Source of the DNA: Archangium gephyra
Lineage (GTDB): Bacteria; Myxococcota; Myxococcia; Myxococcales; Myxococcaceae
Length of the DNA: 64,000 nt
Direction of reading: 5' to 3'
NCBI RefSeq assembly: GCF_001027285.1
Contig: NZ_CP011509.1
Coordinates: 1,186,501 to 1,250,500, forward strand
Of the stretch, positions 29,228 to 37,932 are shown one piece after another; positions within the stretch are counted from its first letter, which is position 1; each line of letters opens with the position of its first letter. A program made the translations under genes and the position numbers. The notes under the pieces were generated by a model. That model was not told where the DNA came from. It made no database searches and saw nothing but the letters and a program-made list of their open reading frames with translations.

Positions 29228-30292
29228 TCACCAACTGGTCCGACTGTCGGACCAGTTGCTCGAGCTCGTGCCCCAGGCGGGTGCTCCCGGAATGGACGCG
29301 TACTGCGCGCGGAGCGCGGTGACGGTCCGCTGGTACAGGTCGCGCACCCAGCGCCGGTAGGAGCGGGCCGCTTCGGTCTCGGGGACCGTTCCCTTCACGC
29401 AGGCGGTGATGAGGTGCGCGGCCATCATCCCTTGCATCAGGGCGCGCAGGACGCCCTGGGAGGAGGCGGGGTCCACCACCGCCGCCGCGTCTCCGGCGAT
29501 GAAGTAGCCCGCGCCCGCTGGAGCCTCGACACAACTCCACGTGACCTCCGCCCCACGGGGGGCACCGGTGGCGCGACCGGAGCTCAGGGCCCGTGGCACG
29601 TCCGCCCGCGTCCGTGGGTCGCCCTGGAGTGACAGCCGTGTCCACGCGTAGAGCCCCGGGCGGACCCGGGCGAGCCACTCCCAGCCCTCCGGCTCCCAGC
29701 GCAGGCACGGGTGCTCGTCCAGCTCCACGAAGTGGCCCCGCACATAGCCATACCGGGCGAGCAGCAGTGGCGAGTCCACGCTCCGGGCGAGCCCCTGCTT
29801 CCGGGTGAACCAGCGCCCCCGTCCACTCGCATCGACGACGAAGCGGCCGTGCTCGAGTCCCTGGGACGTCTCCACGCCCACCACCCGTCCCCGCTCCACG
29901 AGCGGCTGGAGGGCCCGGCAGGGCTGCGAGACCTCGACACCCAGCGCCATCGCGCGCCGCAGCAGGAGCGCATCGAACTCAGCGCGCCAGGCCTGGAAGC
30001 CGCGCCAGGGACCGTCCGCACCGGCCCCATACGGAGTGAACACGCGCCCCTCGGTGGAGTGCGTCCAGATGCCTTCATGGCGGGGGAAGCCCGCGGCGAG
30101 GACCTCTTCGGCCACCCCCAGCCGCTCCAGGAGTGCTTCCACGCCCGGGTGCAGCGTCTCCCCCGGAAGGTCCCTCGGGAAACGAGAGGCCTCGAGCAAC
30201 CGGACGCGCAACCCGGCCGAGGCGCACCCGATGGCCGCCGCGCATCCGGCGGGACCGGCTCCCACGATGACGACGTCCGAGGTCCCGGTCAT
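29228..30292 (-). CDS. LodB-like FAD-dependent oxidoreductase
   Basis: 354 residues. Dinucleotide fold at the N-terminus VVIVGAGPAGCAAAIGCASA, then GRFVVDASGRGRWFTRK and the second FAD motif GDAAAVVDPASSQGVLRAL, the pattern of the LodB and flavin-halogenase/GG-reductase group. LodB-type flavoproteins install the cysteine-tryptophylquinone cofactor in the neighbouring LodA-type oxidase. The gene follows the 782-residue protein by 18 bases in one operon, so it may modify that protein. The last ten codons lie inside dyad copy 3, which supplies the C-terminus NWSDSRTSW; this looks like an insertion of the repeat into the gene end. Confidence 0.82.
   Translation of the reverse strand: MTGTSDVVIVGAGPAGCAAAIGCASAGLRVRLLEASRFPRDLPGETLHPGVEALLERLGVAEEVLAAGFPRHEGIWTHSTEGRVFTPYGAGADGPWRGFQAWRAEFDALLLRRAMALGVEVSQPCRALQPLVERGRVVGVETSQGLEHGRFVVDASGRGRWFTRKQGLARSVDSPLLLARYGYVRGHFVELDEHPCLRWEPEGWEWLARVRPGLYAWTRLSLQGDPRTRADVPRALSSGRATGAPRGAEVTWSCVEAPAGAGYFIAGDAAAVVDPASSQGVLRALMQGMMAAHLITACVKGTVPETEAARSYRRWVRDLYQRTVTALRAQYASIPGAPAWGTSSSNWSDSRTSW
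29232..29258. repeat. Dyad element, copy 3 (CAACTGGTCCGA-CTG-TCGGACCAGTTG)
   Basis: Perfect 12-base arms around CTG, the longest of the three. It lies between convergent genes, 35 bases after the membrane-protein stop, and overlaps the 3' end of the flavoprotein gene. Left flank CGGGCTCGCGCTTC resembles that of copy 2 (CGGGCGCGCTTC), which suggests the repeated unit is longer than the dyad itself. Strong hairpin potential on both strands fits a shared terminator. Confidence 0.85.
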
Positions 30293-30310
30293 GACAGGCG
30301 CTCCAGAGGC

Positions 30311-32659
30311 TCAGACGACGGTGGCGGGGCGGGCGATGAGCGTGAAGGGCCCGTCATCCACCTGGAAGCGGACGGCCGTGAGCGAGACATGGCAGGTGAA
30401 GCGCCGGAGCACCCGCACCCGGCGGCGTGTCGTGTTGGCGATGGCCTCCTCTTCCCCCGACGTCTCGACGAAGACGAGGTGGTAGCCCGGACCGTTCAGC
30501 GCGGTGTCCCGGGGCGGCCCCACGTCCCAGTCCACCACCTTCTCCACCGTGGCCAGTACGAGGGTGGAGGTGGGGACCGTGTCTCCGGCGGGGGGCACCA
30601 CGCGCTGGATGCAGAAGCGCAGCGCCTCCATGCGCGCGATGAGCTCCGGAGCCGTCACCTGCGCGAGCGGACCGAGCCGCATCCGTCCCTTCAGCGCATG
30701 GGAGACGTAGTCGGAGCGGAACCGGTTGGCGAAGTTCATGAACCACTGGCCGCCTTCCTGGACGAGGAAGGGCCCGTGCTCACCGTCCCACCCGGGTGAC
30801 GAGGTGACTTCACCGGCGAGGACGCGCGGATGCTGGGGGTGGTAGCCCAGCTCGGAGTCGAGCAGCGGCTTGCCCATGGGCGTCTCGTTGAACGTGCGCG
30901 AGGCATCGGGCGCCACGGCGGGCCAGAAGGAGTTCAGGGCCGCGCACAGCTTGGCGTCCTCCGGGAACGGACTCCCCAGGCCGAAGGCCGCGGTGAAGCT
31001 CCCCAGCTCATCGTTGCCGAGCGCCACATCCCAGCCCGGAGCGAAGACGCCGGACGCTCCATCCGGCAGCCACGTGACGAGCACCGTCGCCCGCTCCCCC
31101 GCCTGCGCGCTGCCCACGGCTCCAGCGCCCACCACGGCCGTCATCGTCCTGTCGCTCCGGCGGAAGGCCGGGGTGTCCGGCTGGCCGGGACGCTGGAGGG
31201 TCGGGTTGACGCTGTCCCGCCCTCGGCTCAGGGGCCGGGGCCCGCCCTGGGCGAAGTGCCGGTCCGGCAGCGTCTCGACCCAGGCGGCGATCTCGAACTG
31301 GTCCGCGAGCGGGAAGAAGTCCGGTGCCGTCACGAGCGAGTACGCCGGGAGCGCCGTCCCGAGCGGGCGGCTCAGCCCGCTCACCCGCACGGTCACGGAC
31401 CCATCGCACGTGTCGTCCATGAAGTGGGCGGCCTCGTACCCGCCGCGGTCCACCAGCGCGAGGAACTCGGCCTCCGTCAGGAAGCGCCCGTTGGCGAGCG
31501 GGCCGTTCAGGTCCTCGAGCTCGAAGGTGCCGCCGGGTGTTTGCCGCACCCGGTGGCGGATGTTGACGTACTCGGGGGCGCGCCGGCCCTCGGGGCCTCC
31601 GGAGATGGCGTCGAAGCTCGTCCAGAAGCGCGTCTCGCGCGAGGCCTGGCCGAAGGAGATGCGCTGCTTGCGGGGGACGCGGAAGCGCACCAGCTCCTCG
31701 CGTCCCGCCACCGTCTGCGTCACCGTCCGCACGAGCGCCGGGTGGTGCACGGGGACGATGAGCACGCTGGCGCCCACCCGCTGCGGGCCCACCAGCGCGT
31801 CGTCATCCCCCGACTGGCGGATGAAGGGGGCCCGGTTGATGTCGAACTGGGGCAGCGCGGGGATGCGGCCATTCGTGTGGACGCGGCGCAGCTTCTCGTT
31901 GCGGTGGTACTCGTCGAAGGCGAACTCCGCCGCGGCAAGCGTCTCGCCCACGAGGCACTCGTCCCCCGGGAAGAGCTTGTGCACGGGAAAGAGGAAGTTG
32001 CGCAGGTTGTCTCCCTGGACAGGGTCGAGCACCACGCGCTGGGTGCCCGGCCGGCTGGACACGCACAGGAAGGCGCCGTAGCGGGCGGGGAGCACGGCGA
32101 GCCCGTCACTTCCATCCTCGGGCTCCACCCAGAAGGAGCGCCGTGCCGCGTCGTAGCGGGGCGGGCGGGTGCCGACGCGGGCCACGCCCGTGCGGGAGAA
32201 GGCCATGTCCGCGTGCAGTCCATGCGGGCTGCGCTCGCCGGGCCGGTACTGGTAGGCGAACACGGCGAGCGTGGCGCCCGGGAAGTCCGCGAGCCGCTTG
32301 CGCGCGAGGCTGTAGATATAGTTCTCGAGCGTGTCGAGCTCCTCGAGCGTGGGATAGGCCTCGGGAGAAGACGCGGGCGCGTTGCCGGCCCCGGGATGAA
32401 CATAGGGGCTGGCCAGCGCGTGGTAGAGCAGGCTCTTGCCGGGCGCGGCGGGTTTGATGCCGGTGGCGGTGCGGAAGGAGAAGTCCTCGAAGCCCCGCAG
32501 CTCCGCGCCGGTGGGCCGCTGCACGGCGCGGGCGAGCTGGGTGGCGAGCGCCGCGGGCGTGGCCGCGGTGATGTCCAACCCGAAGGGACTCAGCCGGTCC
32601 GTCCAGCCATGGCCTGCCAGGCGGTCGCAGAGTGTCTTCACACGATCGATCAACGCCAT
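30311..32659 (-). CDS. 782-residue protein of unknown family, probable cofactor-containing oxidase
   Basis: No domain I can name. No signal peptide. The N-terminal third contains segments such as TGIKPAAPGKSLLYHALASP and NYIYSLARKRL; the C-terminal third carries KLCAALNSFWPAVAPD with C572 and W579 seven apart, plus many aromatic and His residues (PVHHPALVRT, HPQHPRV). It is encoded between an animal-type haem peroxidase and a LodB-like flavoprotein, all on one strand with gaps of 92 and 18 bases. LodA-family oxidases, which LodB modifies, carry a cysteine-tryptophylquinone and have about 700-800 residues; size and context fit, but LodA sequence motifs were not recognised, so the assignment is inference. 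The start ATG at 32659 has GGGAG upstream. Confidence 0.6.
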   Translation of the reverse strand: MALIDRVKTLCDRLAGHGWTDRLSPFGLDITAATPAALATQLARAVQRPTGAELRGFEDFSFRTATGIKPAAPGKSLLYHALASPYVHPGAGNAPASSPEAYPTLEELDTLENYIYSLARKRLADFPGATLAVFAYQYRPGERSPHGLHADMAFSRTGVARVGTRPPRYDAARRSFWVEPEDGSDGLAVLPARYGAFLCVSSRPGTQRVVLDPVQGDNLRNFLFPVHKLFPGDECLVGETLAAAEFAFDEYHRNEKLRRVHTNGRIPALPQFDINRAPFIRQSGDDDALVGPQRVGASVLIVPVHHPALVRTVTQTVAGREELVRFRVPRKQRISFGQASRETRFWTSFDAISGGPEGRRAPEYVNIRHRVRQTPGGTFELEDLNGPLANGRFLTEAEFLALVDRGGYEAAHFMDDTCDGSVTVRVSGLSRPLGTALPAYSLVTAPDFFPLADQFEIAAWVETLPDRHFAQGGPRPLSRGRDSVNPTLQRPGQPDTPAFRRSDRTMTAVVGAGAVGSAQAGERATVLVTWLPDGASGVFAPGWDVALGNDELGSFTAAFGLGSPFPEDAKLCAALNSFWPAVAPDASRTFNETPMGKPLLDSELGYHPQHPRVLAGEVTSSPGWDGEHGPFLVQEGGQWFMNFANRFRSDYVSHALKGRMRLGPLAQVTAPELIARMEALRFCIQRVVPPAGDTVPTSTLVLATVEKVVDWDVGPPRDTALNGPGYHLVFVETSGEEEAIANTTRRRVRVLRRFTCHVSLTAVRFQVDDGPFTLIARPATVV

Positions 32660-32751
32660 GGCTGGCGCTCCCTTCAGGCAGATGCTTCGACAGAAACCCG
32701 GCCGGTGGTGCGACCCGGCCGGGCACAGCCCCCCTCACGAACGGCTCGAGC

Positions 32752-34251
32752 TCACGTGCCCGTCAGGTTCTTCGGGTCGTTGATCGGCGACAGATCGCCC
32801 ACGAACCGCAACATGTCCGCCATCGTGAAGTGGCCGGGCTTGGTCGAGGGCAGCGTGGGCTTCCACTGCGGGTTGCTGGCGAGGAAGGAGCCCGCGTCGT
32901 ACTCGAGCAGGCCCACGAAGACCTCGGAGAGGATGCGGCTGCCCACGGGCCCGAGCCGCTTGCTGTCCCCGCGCTGCTCGGCCTCCTTGAGGATGTAGTA
33001 CCAGAGCGGGGTCTCGATGTGCAGGTTGTGCTTGGCGGCCACCTGCCCGTCGGGCCCCTTGGCGATGTCCTCGGGGGACAGGGGCTTGAGGCGCATGCGC
33101 CGGGCCACGTTCTGTCCGGAGGGCAGGCCGAGGCTGCGCCCGCGCCGGAGGTTGGCGATGGGCAGGTTGACGCCGGGCAGGACGCCGCCGTCGGGAATCT
33201 CCGAGAGGGTGGGCGCGAGGAACGGATCGAGCTTGCGGCTGAGGCCCGCGGTCACCCCATCACCGGCGAACTGGAAGAAGCGCCGCCAGTCGATGATCCA
33301 ATCGCTGGGGATGGGCACGTTGGTGCCCGAGCGCCCGGAGAAGCGGAACAGCAGGCCGAGCGTGGCCGTCGTCCGCCGGCGGGGCCCCGGCTTGAAGGTG
33401 AAGACCTCGTTGTAGTCGTAGCCCTCGCGCACCATGCTGTGGCCCAGGCGGTACGCGGCGGCGGCGAACTCCACGGGGATGAAGGCGTCGCGGTGCGGGC
33501 GGTAGAAGGCGCGGCCCTTCTCGAGCACCTCCTCGAGCACGTCCTTGTCCACCAGCCGCTTCAGGAAGTCGTGCAGGACGATCCACTGGTAGTGCCAGAT
33601 GACGAGCTGGCGGGCCTCCTCGAACAGACCGCGCCGGACGGGCGAGGGCGGCTTGACGGTGCCGTCCTTGAGACCCTCGACGATCTTGTTGTGGAAGCGC
33701 ATGAACGCCAGGTGCAGCTGGGCGACGATGATGTTCTCGTCGTTGCGCGGGTCTCCGATGACGGCCAGCCCCTGGGGGCCGCGCGGGAGATCGAAGTCGA
33801 GCGACGGCTTGATGGTGGCATCACCGCCGCCGGGATTGGGGCTCGTCTTGCCGATGACGAAGAGGGCGTCGTTGGGAGGGAGCTGGTAGAGGAAGGGCTG
33901 GTCGGCTGGACCCCTGCCGTAGAGGGAGTCGAGGTCCAACGCGGGGGTGCGGAAGTTGTGGAGGGCGAGGGGATCGACGAGCACCTCCTGGATGGGGGTG
34001 GTGTCGAAGGTGATGTCGTGGTCGATGAACTGGCCGAGGTAGGTGTAGCCGGCGGGGACGTCCTCGTTGTCACCCTTGGGGTCGGCGGGGGTGGCGTCCT
34101 TCATCGCGCGGCCGAGCTCCTCGAGGGCCTCGGGCGGGGGCGTCAGTGGTTGGAGCGAGGGGAAGAGCCTTCCGAACTTGCCCGTCGGGACGTACTGGCC
34201 CAACGGGGTCCCTTCCCCGTTGCGTAGCAAGAAACCATGAATGGCTGGCAT
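32752..34251 (-). CDS. Animal-type haem peroxidase family protein
   Basis: 499 residues. The distal site is LGQFIDHDITF (H78) and the proximal haem ligand is in YRLGHSMVREGY (H271), with RNDENIIVAQLHLAFMRFHN as the family core; these are the hallmarks of the peroxidase-cyclooxygenase superfamily. It lacks a signal peptide, unlike eukaryotic relatives. GGAGGA stands 6 bases before ATG 34251. It is the first gene of an operon with the 782-residue protein and the LodB-like flavoprotein. Expected to use H2O2, possibly made by an oxidase in the same operon, for substrate oxidation or halide chemistry. Confidence 0.9.
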   Translation of the reverse strand: MPAIHGFLLRNGEGTPLGQYVPTGKFGRLFPSLQPLTPPPEALEELGRAMKDATPADPKGDNEDVPAGYTYLGQFIDHDITFDTTPIQEVLVDPLALHNFRTPALDLDSLYGRGPADQPFLYQLPPNDALFVIGKTSPNPGGGDATIKPSLDFDLPRGPQGLAVIGDPRNDENIIVAQLHLAFMRFHNKIVEGLKDGTVKPPSPVRRGLFEEARQLVIWHYQWIVLHDFLKRLVDKDVLEEVLEKGRAFYRPHRDAFIPVEFAAAAYRLGHSMVREGYDYNEVFTFKPGPRRRTTATLGLLFRFSGRSGTNVPIPSDWIIDWRRFFQFAGDGVTAGLSRKLDPFLAPTLSEIPDGGVLPGVNLPIANLRRGRSLGLPSGQNVARRMRLKPLSPEDIAKGPDGQVAAKHNLHIETPLWYYILKEAEQRGDSKRLGPVGSRILSEVFVGLLEYDAGSFLASNPQWKPTLPSTKPGHFTMADMLRFVGDLSPINDPKNLTGT

Positions 34252-34566
34252 TGTGCTTCCTCCACGTGGTGATGCGTTCAGACAGACAGGGCTCGTCGCG
34301 TTTGTGAGCGGCGGCCCGTTCCGGGTGGGAAGCTCGACAGCTCGGTCATCATGTTGTGTCCCCCCCTGCTCGCGGCCAGAAAGCACCGTGAGCGCGGCCC
34401 ATGAATTCCAGTTGGAGGCGCGCGCCGCAATGCCCTGAAGGGCACCTGTCTGGAACCACGCGGGGGCCTCGGACTGGAGGGTGGGGTGGAGGGGGGGAGC
34501 GGGCGAGTTCGTGTGAAGGGGCGCTGGGATGCGCGGCCAGGGAGCGCCCGTTAAGGAAAGGCCTCC
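34252..34566. other. Divergent promoter region between peroxidase and radical-SAM operons
   Basis: 315 bases with no gene. It contains a short hairpin TGCCCT-GA-AGGGCA near 34430-34443 and AAGGAAAGG just before the radical-SAM start. I could not assign promoters by eye. Confidence 0.4.
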
Positions 34567-35817
34567 ATGGACGTGCGCAAGAAGCTGGAGATCCTCGCCG
34601 ATGCCGCGAAGTACGACGCTTCGTGTGCGAGCAGTGGAGGCAAGCGGAAGTCCACGCCAGGCGGGCTCGGCAGCGTGGAGGGCATGGGCATCTGCCACAG
34701 CTACACGCCGGATGGCCGGTGTGTGTCGTTGCTGAAGATCCTCCTCACCAACTTCTGCATCTACGATTGCCAGTACTGCATCAATCGCATCTCCAGTGAC
34801 ACGCCCCGGGCACGCTTCACCCCCGAGGAGGTGGTGCGGCTCACGCTCGACTTCTACAAGCGCAACTACATCGAGGGACTGTTCCTCAGCTCCGGCGTCC
34901 TCAAGAGTCCGGACTACACGATGGAGCAGCTCGTCCAGGTGGCGCGCACGTTGCGCGAGCAGCACCAGTTCCAGGGCTACATCCACCTCAAGGCCGTGCC
35001 GGGCGCTTCCCAGGAGCTCATCGACCAGGCGGGCACGTATGCGGACCGGTTGAGCGCGAACATCGAGCTGCCCACGGATGCGGACCTGAGCAAGCTCGCG
35101 CCGGAGAAGAGCTTCGCCGTCACGGGCGAGACGATGCGGGAGATCCACGTCCGCGTGGAGCAGTCCAAGGCCGAGCGCCAGGAGAGCCCGAAGGCACCCC
35201 GCTTCGCGCCCGCGGGCCAGAGCACGCAGATGCTCGTGGGGGCCACGCCGACGCCGGACGCCGTCATCCTGGACACCGCGCACCAGCTCTACACGCGCTA
35301 CCGGCTCAAGCGGGTGTACTACTCGGCCTACAGCCCCATTCCCCTCGTGGATGCGCGGCTGCCCGCGAAGGCGCCGCCCCTGGTGCGTGAGCACCGGCTC
35401 TACCAGGCGGACTGGCTGCTGCGCTTCTACGGCTTCCACGTGGGCGAGCTGCTTCCCCCCGAGCAGCCCGACCTCTCGCTGGACATGGACCCGAAGCTGG
35501 CCTGGGCGTTGCGCCGGCGCGAGGCCTTCCCGGTGGATGTGAACCGCGCGCCGCGGGAGATGCTGTTGCGTGTACCGGGCCTGGGCGTGCGCACGGTGGA
35601 CAGGCTGCTGCGCATCCGGAAGTGGCACAAGTTGACGCTCGAGGACTTGGCGCGGCTGCGTGTGCCCCTCAACCGCGTGAAGCCCTTCATCGTGACGGCG
35701 GACCACCGGCCCACGGCGCTGTTGGACTCGCCCCGGCTGCCCGAGCGGGTGCGGCCCTCCGCCGAGCAGCTCTCGCTCTTCTCCACCGCGGTGGTGGCCC
35801 GTACGGGGGAGCTGTGA
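34567..35817 (+). CDS. Putative DNA modification/repair radical SAM protein
   Basis: 416 residues. Radical SAM [4Fe-4S] motif C64-x3-C68-x2-C71 (NFCIYDCQYCINR) followed by a (beta-alpha) barrel (YIEGLFLSSGVLKSPDYTM, RLSANIELPT). The C-terminus is a helix-hairpin-helix DNA-binding segment (NRAPREMLLRVPGLGVRTVDRLL). This is the TIGR03916-type protein, long predicted to act on DNA. The following gene starts inside its stop codon and encodes a UdgX protein; the pair is conserved in many bacteria, and a joint role in DNA base repair or modification is inferred. ATG has AAGGAAAGG upstream. Confidence 0.92.
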   Translation: MDVRKKLEILADAAKYDASCASSGGKRKSTPGGLGSVEGMGICHSYTPDGRCVSLLKILLTNFCIYDCQYCINRISSDTPRARFTPEEVVRLTLDFYKRNYIEGLFLSSGVLKSPDYTMEQLVQVARTLREQHQFQGYIHLKAVPGASQELIDQAGTYADRLSANIELPTDADLSKLAPEKSFAVTGETMREIHVRVEQSKAERQESPKAPRFAPAGQSTQMLVGATPTPDAVILDTAHQLYTRYRLKRVYYSAYSPIPLVDARLPAKAPPLVREHRLYQADWLLRFYGFHVGELLPPEQPDLSLDMDPKLAWALRRREAFPVDVNRAPREMLLRVPGLGVRTVDRLLRIRKWHKLTLEDLARLRVPLNRVKPFIVTADHRPTALLDSPRLPERVRPSAEQLSLFSTAVVARTGEL

Positions 35818-37220
35818 CACGGGTGGACGTAGGGCAGGACCTCGGCTCCTTCCGGTCGGTGGCGCGGGGGTTGCTCGCGCGCGGCGTGCCTCCGGAGCAG
35901 GTGCTCTTCGAGGAAGCGCGGCGGCGGCAGGCCTCGTTGCTGGAGACGGAGTCCGTGGCGGACGTCGCCCCCGGGCCGTCGCTGTCCGTCCCGAGTGCCT
36001 TCCTGGAGCTCGCCGAGCGCGTGGCGTGTCACCGCTCGCCGGAGCGCTGGGCGCTGCTCTACCGGGTGCTGTGGAGGCTCACGCATGGAGAGCGGCGGCT
36101 GCTGGAGGTGGTGAGTGACGCGGACGTGTACCGGCTGACGAGCCTGGAGAAGGCGGTACAGCGGGACGCGCACAAGATGAAGGCCTTCGTGCGCTTCCGG
36201 CGGGTGGAGCGCGAGGGACAGGAGCACTTCGTCGCGTGGCACCGGCCGGACCATCTCATCGTCCCGTACGTGGCGCCCTTCTTCGCCCGGCGCTTCCCGT
36301 CGATGCGCTGGAGCATCCTCACGCCGGACGCCTGCGTGCACTGGGACCTCGAGCGGCTCACGTTTGGCGAGGGCGTCCCCCGCTCGGAGGCACCCGAGGG
36401 CGACGCGCTGGAGGAACTCTGGTCGGCGTACTACGTGTCCACGTTCAACCCGGCGCGGCTGAACGTGCGGGCCATGCGCGCGGAGATGCCGAAGAAGCAC
36501 TGGGCGACGCTGCCGGAGGCGCGGCTGATTCCGGAGCTGGTGCGCAAGGCGCCGGAGCGCACGGCGTCCATGGTGGCGCCCAGGTTGGAGCCCTCCGAGG
36601 CGAGCCGCTTCCTCCCCGCGAGCCGAGAGCTGCCCGCGCTGGCGGCGGCGGCGAGGGGATGCCGCGCGTGTCCGCTGCACGAGCGTGCGAGCCAGACGGT
36701 GTTTGGCGAAGGACCGGCCCCGGCGGAGGTGATGCTCGTGGGAGAGCAGCCGGGAGACACGGAGGATCGGGAGGGGCGGCCCTTCCTCGGCCCCGCGGGG
36801 CAGTTGCTCGACGAGGTGCTGGAGCGGGTGGGGCTGCGGCGCGAGGCGCTCTACGTCACCAACGCGGTGAAGCACTTCGGGTGGACGGGCGAGGAGAAGC
36901 AGCGGCTGCACGCGAAGCCGGGGCGGCGCGAGGTGCTCGCGTGCAAGGCGTGGTTGGAGGCGGAGGTGGCGGCGGTGAGGCCTCGGATGATCGTCTGCCT
37001 GGGCGCCACGGCGGCGCAGGCCTTCCTGGGGCCGGGCTTCCGCATCAACCTGAGCCGGGGGCAGGTGTTCGAGACGCCGTGGGCGAAGGCGTGGATGGCG
37101 ACCTTCCACCCCTCGGCGCTGTTGCGGATGCCGGACGAGCGGAGCCGCGCCGAGGCACGGGCGCACTTCGAGGAGGACCTGCGCAGGGTCGTGGACACCC
37201 TGCGCGCCCTGCCGGCGTAG
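35814..37220 (+). CDS. DUF4130-UdgX fusion, uracil-DNA binding/glycosylase family
   Basis: 468 residues, GTG start overlapping the previous stop (GTGA). Residues 1-240 are the DUF4130 domain that accompanies the radical SAM protein (VLWRLTHGERRLLEVVSD, MKAFVRFRRVE, ILTPDACVHWDLE). Residues about 255-468 are a family-4/5-like UDG, UdgX: CRACPLHE, LVGEQPGDTEDREGRPFLG, VTNAVKHFGW. UdgX binds uracil-DNA covalently through a His in the KRRIH loop; here the corresponding loop reads EEKQRLHAKP and the His (H366) is kept. Fe-S cysteines appear present (C in CRAC and in LACKAW). Expected role is DNA uracil recognition with the radical SAM partner. Confidence 0.9.
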   Translation: MTRVDVGQDLGSFRSVARGLLARGVPPEQVLFEEARRRQASLLETESVADVAPGPSLSVPSAFLELAERVACHRSPERWALLYRVLWRLTHGERRLLEVVSDADVYRLTSLEKAVQRDAHKMKAFVRFRRVEREGQEHFVAWHRPDHLIVPYVAPFFARRFPSMRWSILTPDACVHWDLERLTFGEGVPRSEAPEGDALEELWSAYYVSTFNPARLNVRAMRAEMPKKHWATLPEARLIPELVRKAPERTASMVAPRLEPSEASRFLPASRELPALAAAARGCRACPLHERASQTVFGEGPAPAEVMLVGEQPGDTEDREGRPFLGPAGQLLDEVLERVGLRREALYVTNAVKHFGWTGEEKQRLHAKPGRREVLACKAWLEAEVAAVRPRMIVCLGATAAQAFLGPGFRINLSRGQVFETPWAKAWMATFHPSALLRMPDERSRAEARAHFEEDLRRVVDTLRALPA

Positions 37221-37230
37221 AGTAGGAGGC

Positions 37231-37887
37231 ATGAACCGCGCACCGCTCCGCTTCTTCTTCGATTACGTGTCGCCGTACGCGTATCTCGCGTGGACGCAGC
37301 TCCCGTCGCTGGCCGAGCGTCATGGCCGCACCGTGGAGCTGCTGCCCGTCCTCTTCGCTGGCGTGCTCAACGCGCTCGGGACGACGGGGCCCGCGGAGGT
37401 GAAGCAGAAGCGGTTCTACATCTACAAGCACACCACCCGGCTCGCCCACGACCTGGGGGTGCCCTTCGCTTTTCCCTCGGCGCACCCCTTCAATCCGCTG
37501 CTCGCGCTCCGGGTGACGGCGGCGGTGCAGGACGGGGAAGCCCGGCGCCGGCTCGTCTCCGCGCTCTATGACGCGGTGTGGGCCGGGGGCGGCGGGTTGC
37601 TGCAACCGGAGCGCGTGGGGGAGGTCGTGGCCTCGGTGGGGCTCGACGCGCAGTCGCTGCTCGCGGCCGCGCAGACGCCCGCGGTGAAGGACCAGGTGCG
37701 CCGCAACACGGAGGAGCTGCTCGCGCTGGACGGCTTCGGTGTCCCCACCCTCGTGGCGGATGGGGAGCTCTTCTTTGGCGTCGACTCGCTCGGGCACCTG
37801 GAGCGGTTCCTGCGGGGAGAGGATCCCCTGTCCCGCGAGGAGCTGGAGCGCCTGAAGAACCTGCCCGTGGCCGCTTCCCGCATCTGA
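37231..37887 (+). CDS. DsbA-fold 2-hydroxychromene-2-carboxylate isomerase-like protein
   Basis: 218 residues, full length for the kappa-GST/HCCA isomerase family. FFFDYVSPYAYLAW holds the glutathione-contacting Ser in place of the DsbA CxxC; GFGVPTLVADGELFFG is the cis-Pro loop. HCCA isomerases act in naphthalene-type ring degradation, but many members have other glutathione-dependent roles. It starts 10 bases after the UdgX stop, so it is probably cotranscribed. No dioxygenase partner lies beside it. Confidence 0.88.
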   Translation: MNRAPLRFFFDYVSPYAYLAWTQLPSLAERHGRTVELLPVLFAGVLNALGTTGPAEVKQKRFYIYKHTTRLAHDLGVPFAFPSAHPFNPLLALRVTAAVQDGEARRRLVSALYDAVWAGGGGLLQPERVGEVVASVGLDAQSLLAAAQTPAVKDQVRRNTEELLALDGFGVPTLVADGELFFGVDSLGHLERFLRGEDPLSREELERLKNLPVAASRI

Positions 37888-37932
37888 GGGGAGGAGGTGG
37901 CGCCGAGCGGCCGGGCTCACTACCTTCTCTTC

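Noticed and set aside
34252-35820. Upstream extension of the peroxidase frame over the radical SAM gene
   Set aside because: The peroxidase has a good ribosome site and family start at 34251; the extension is antisense to a conserved gene pair.
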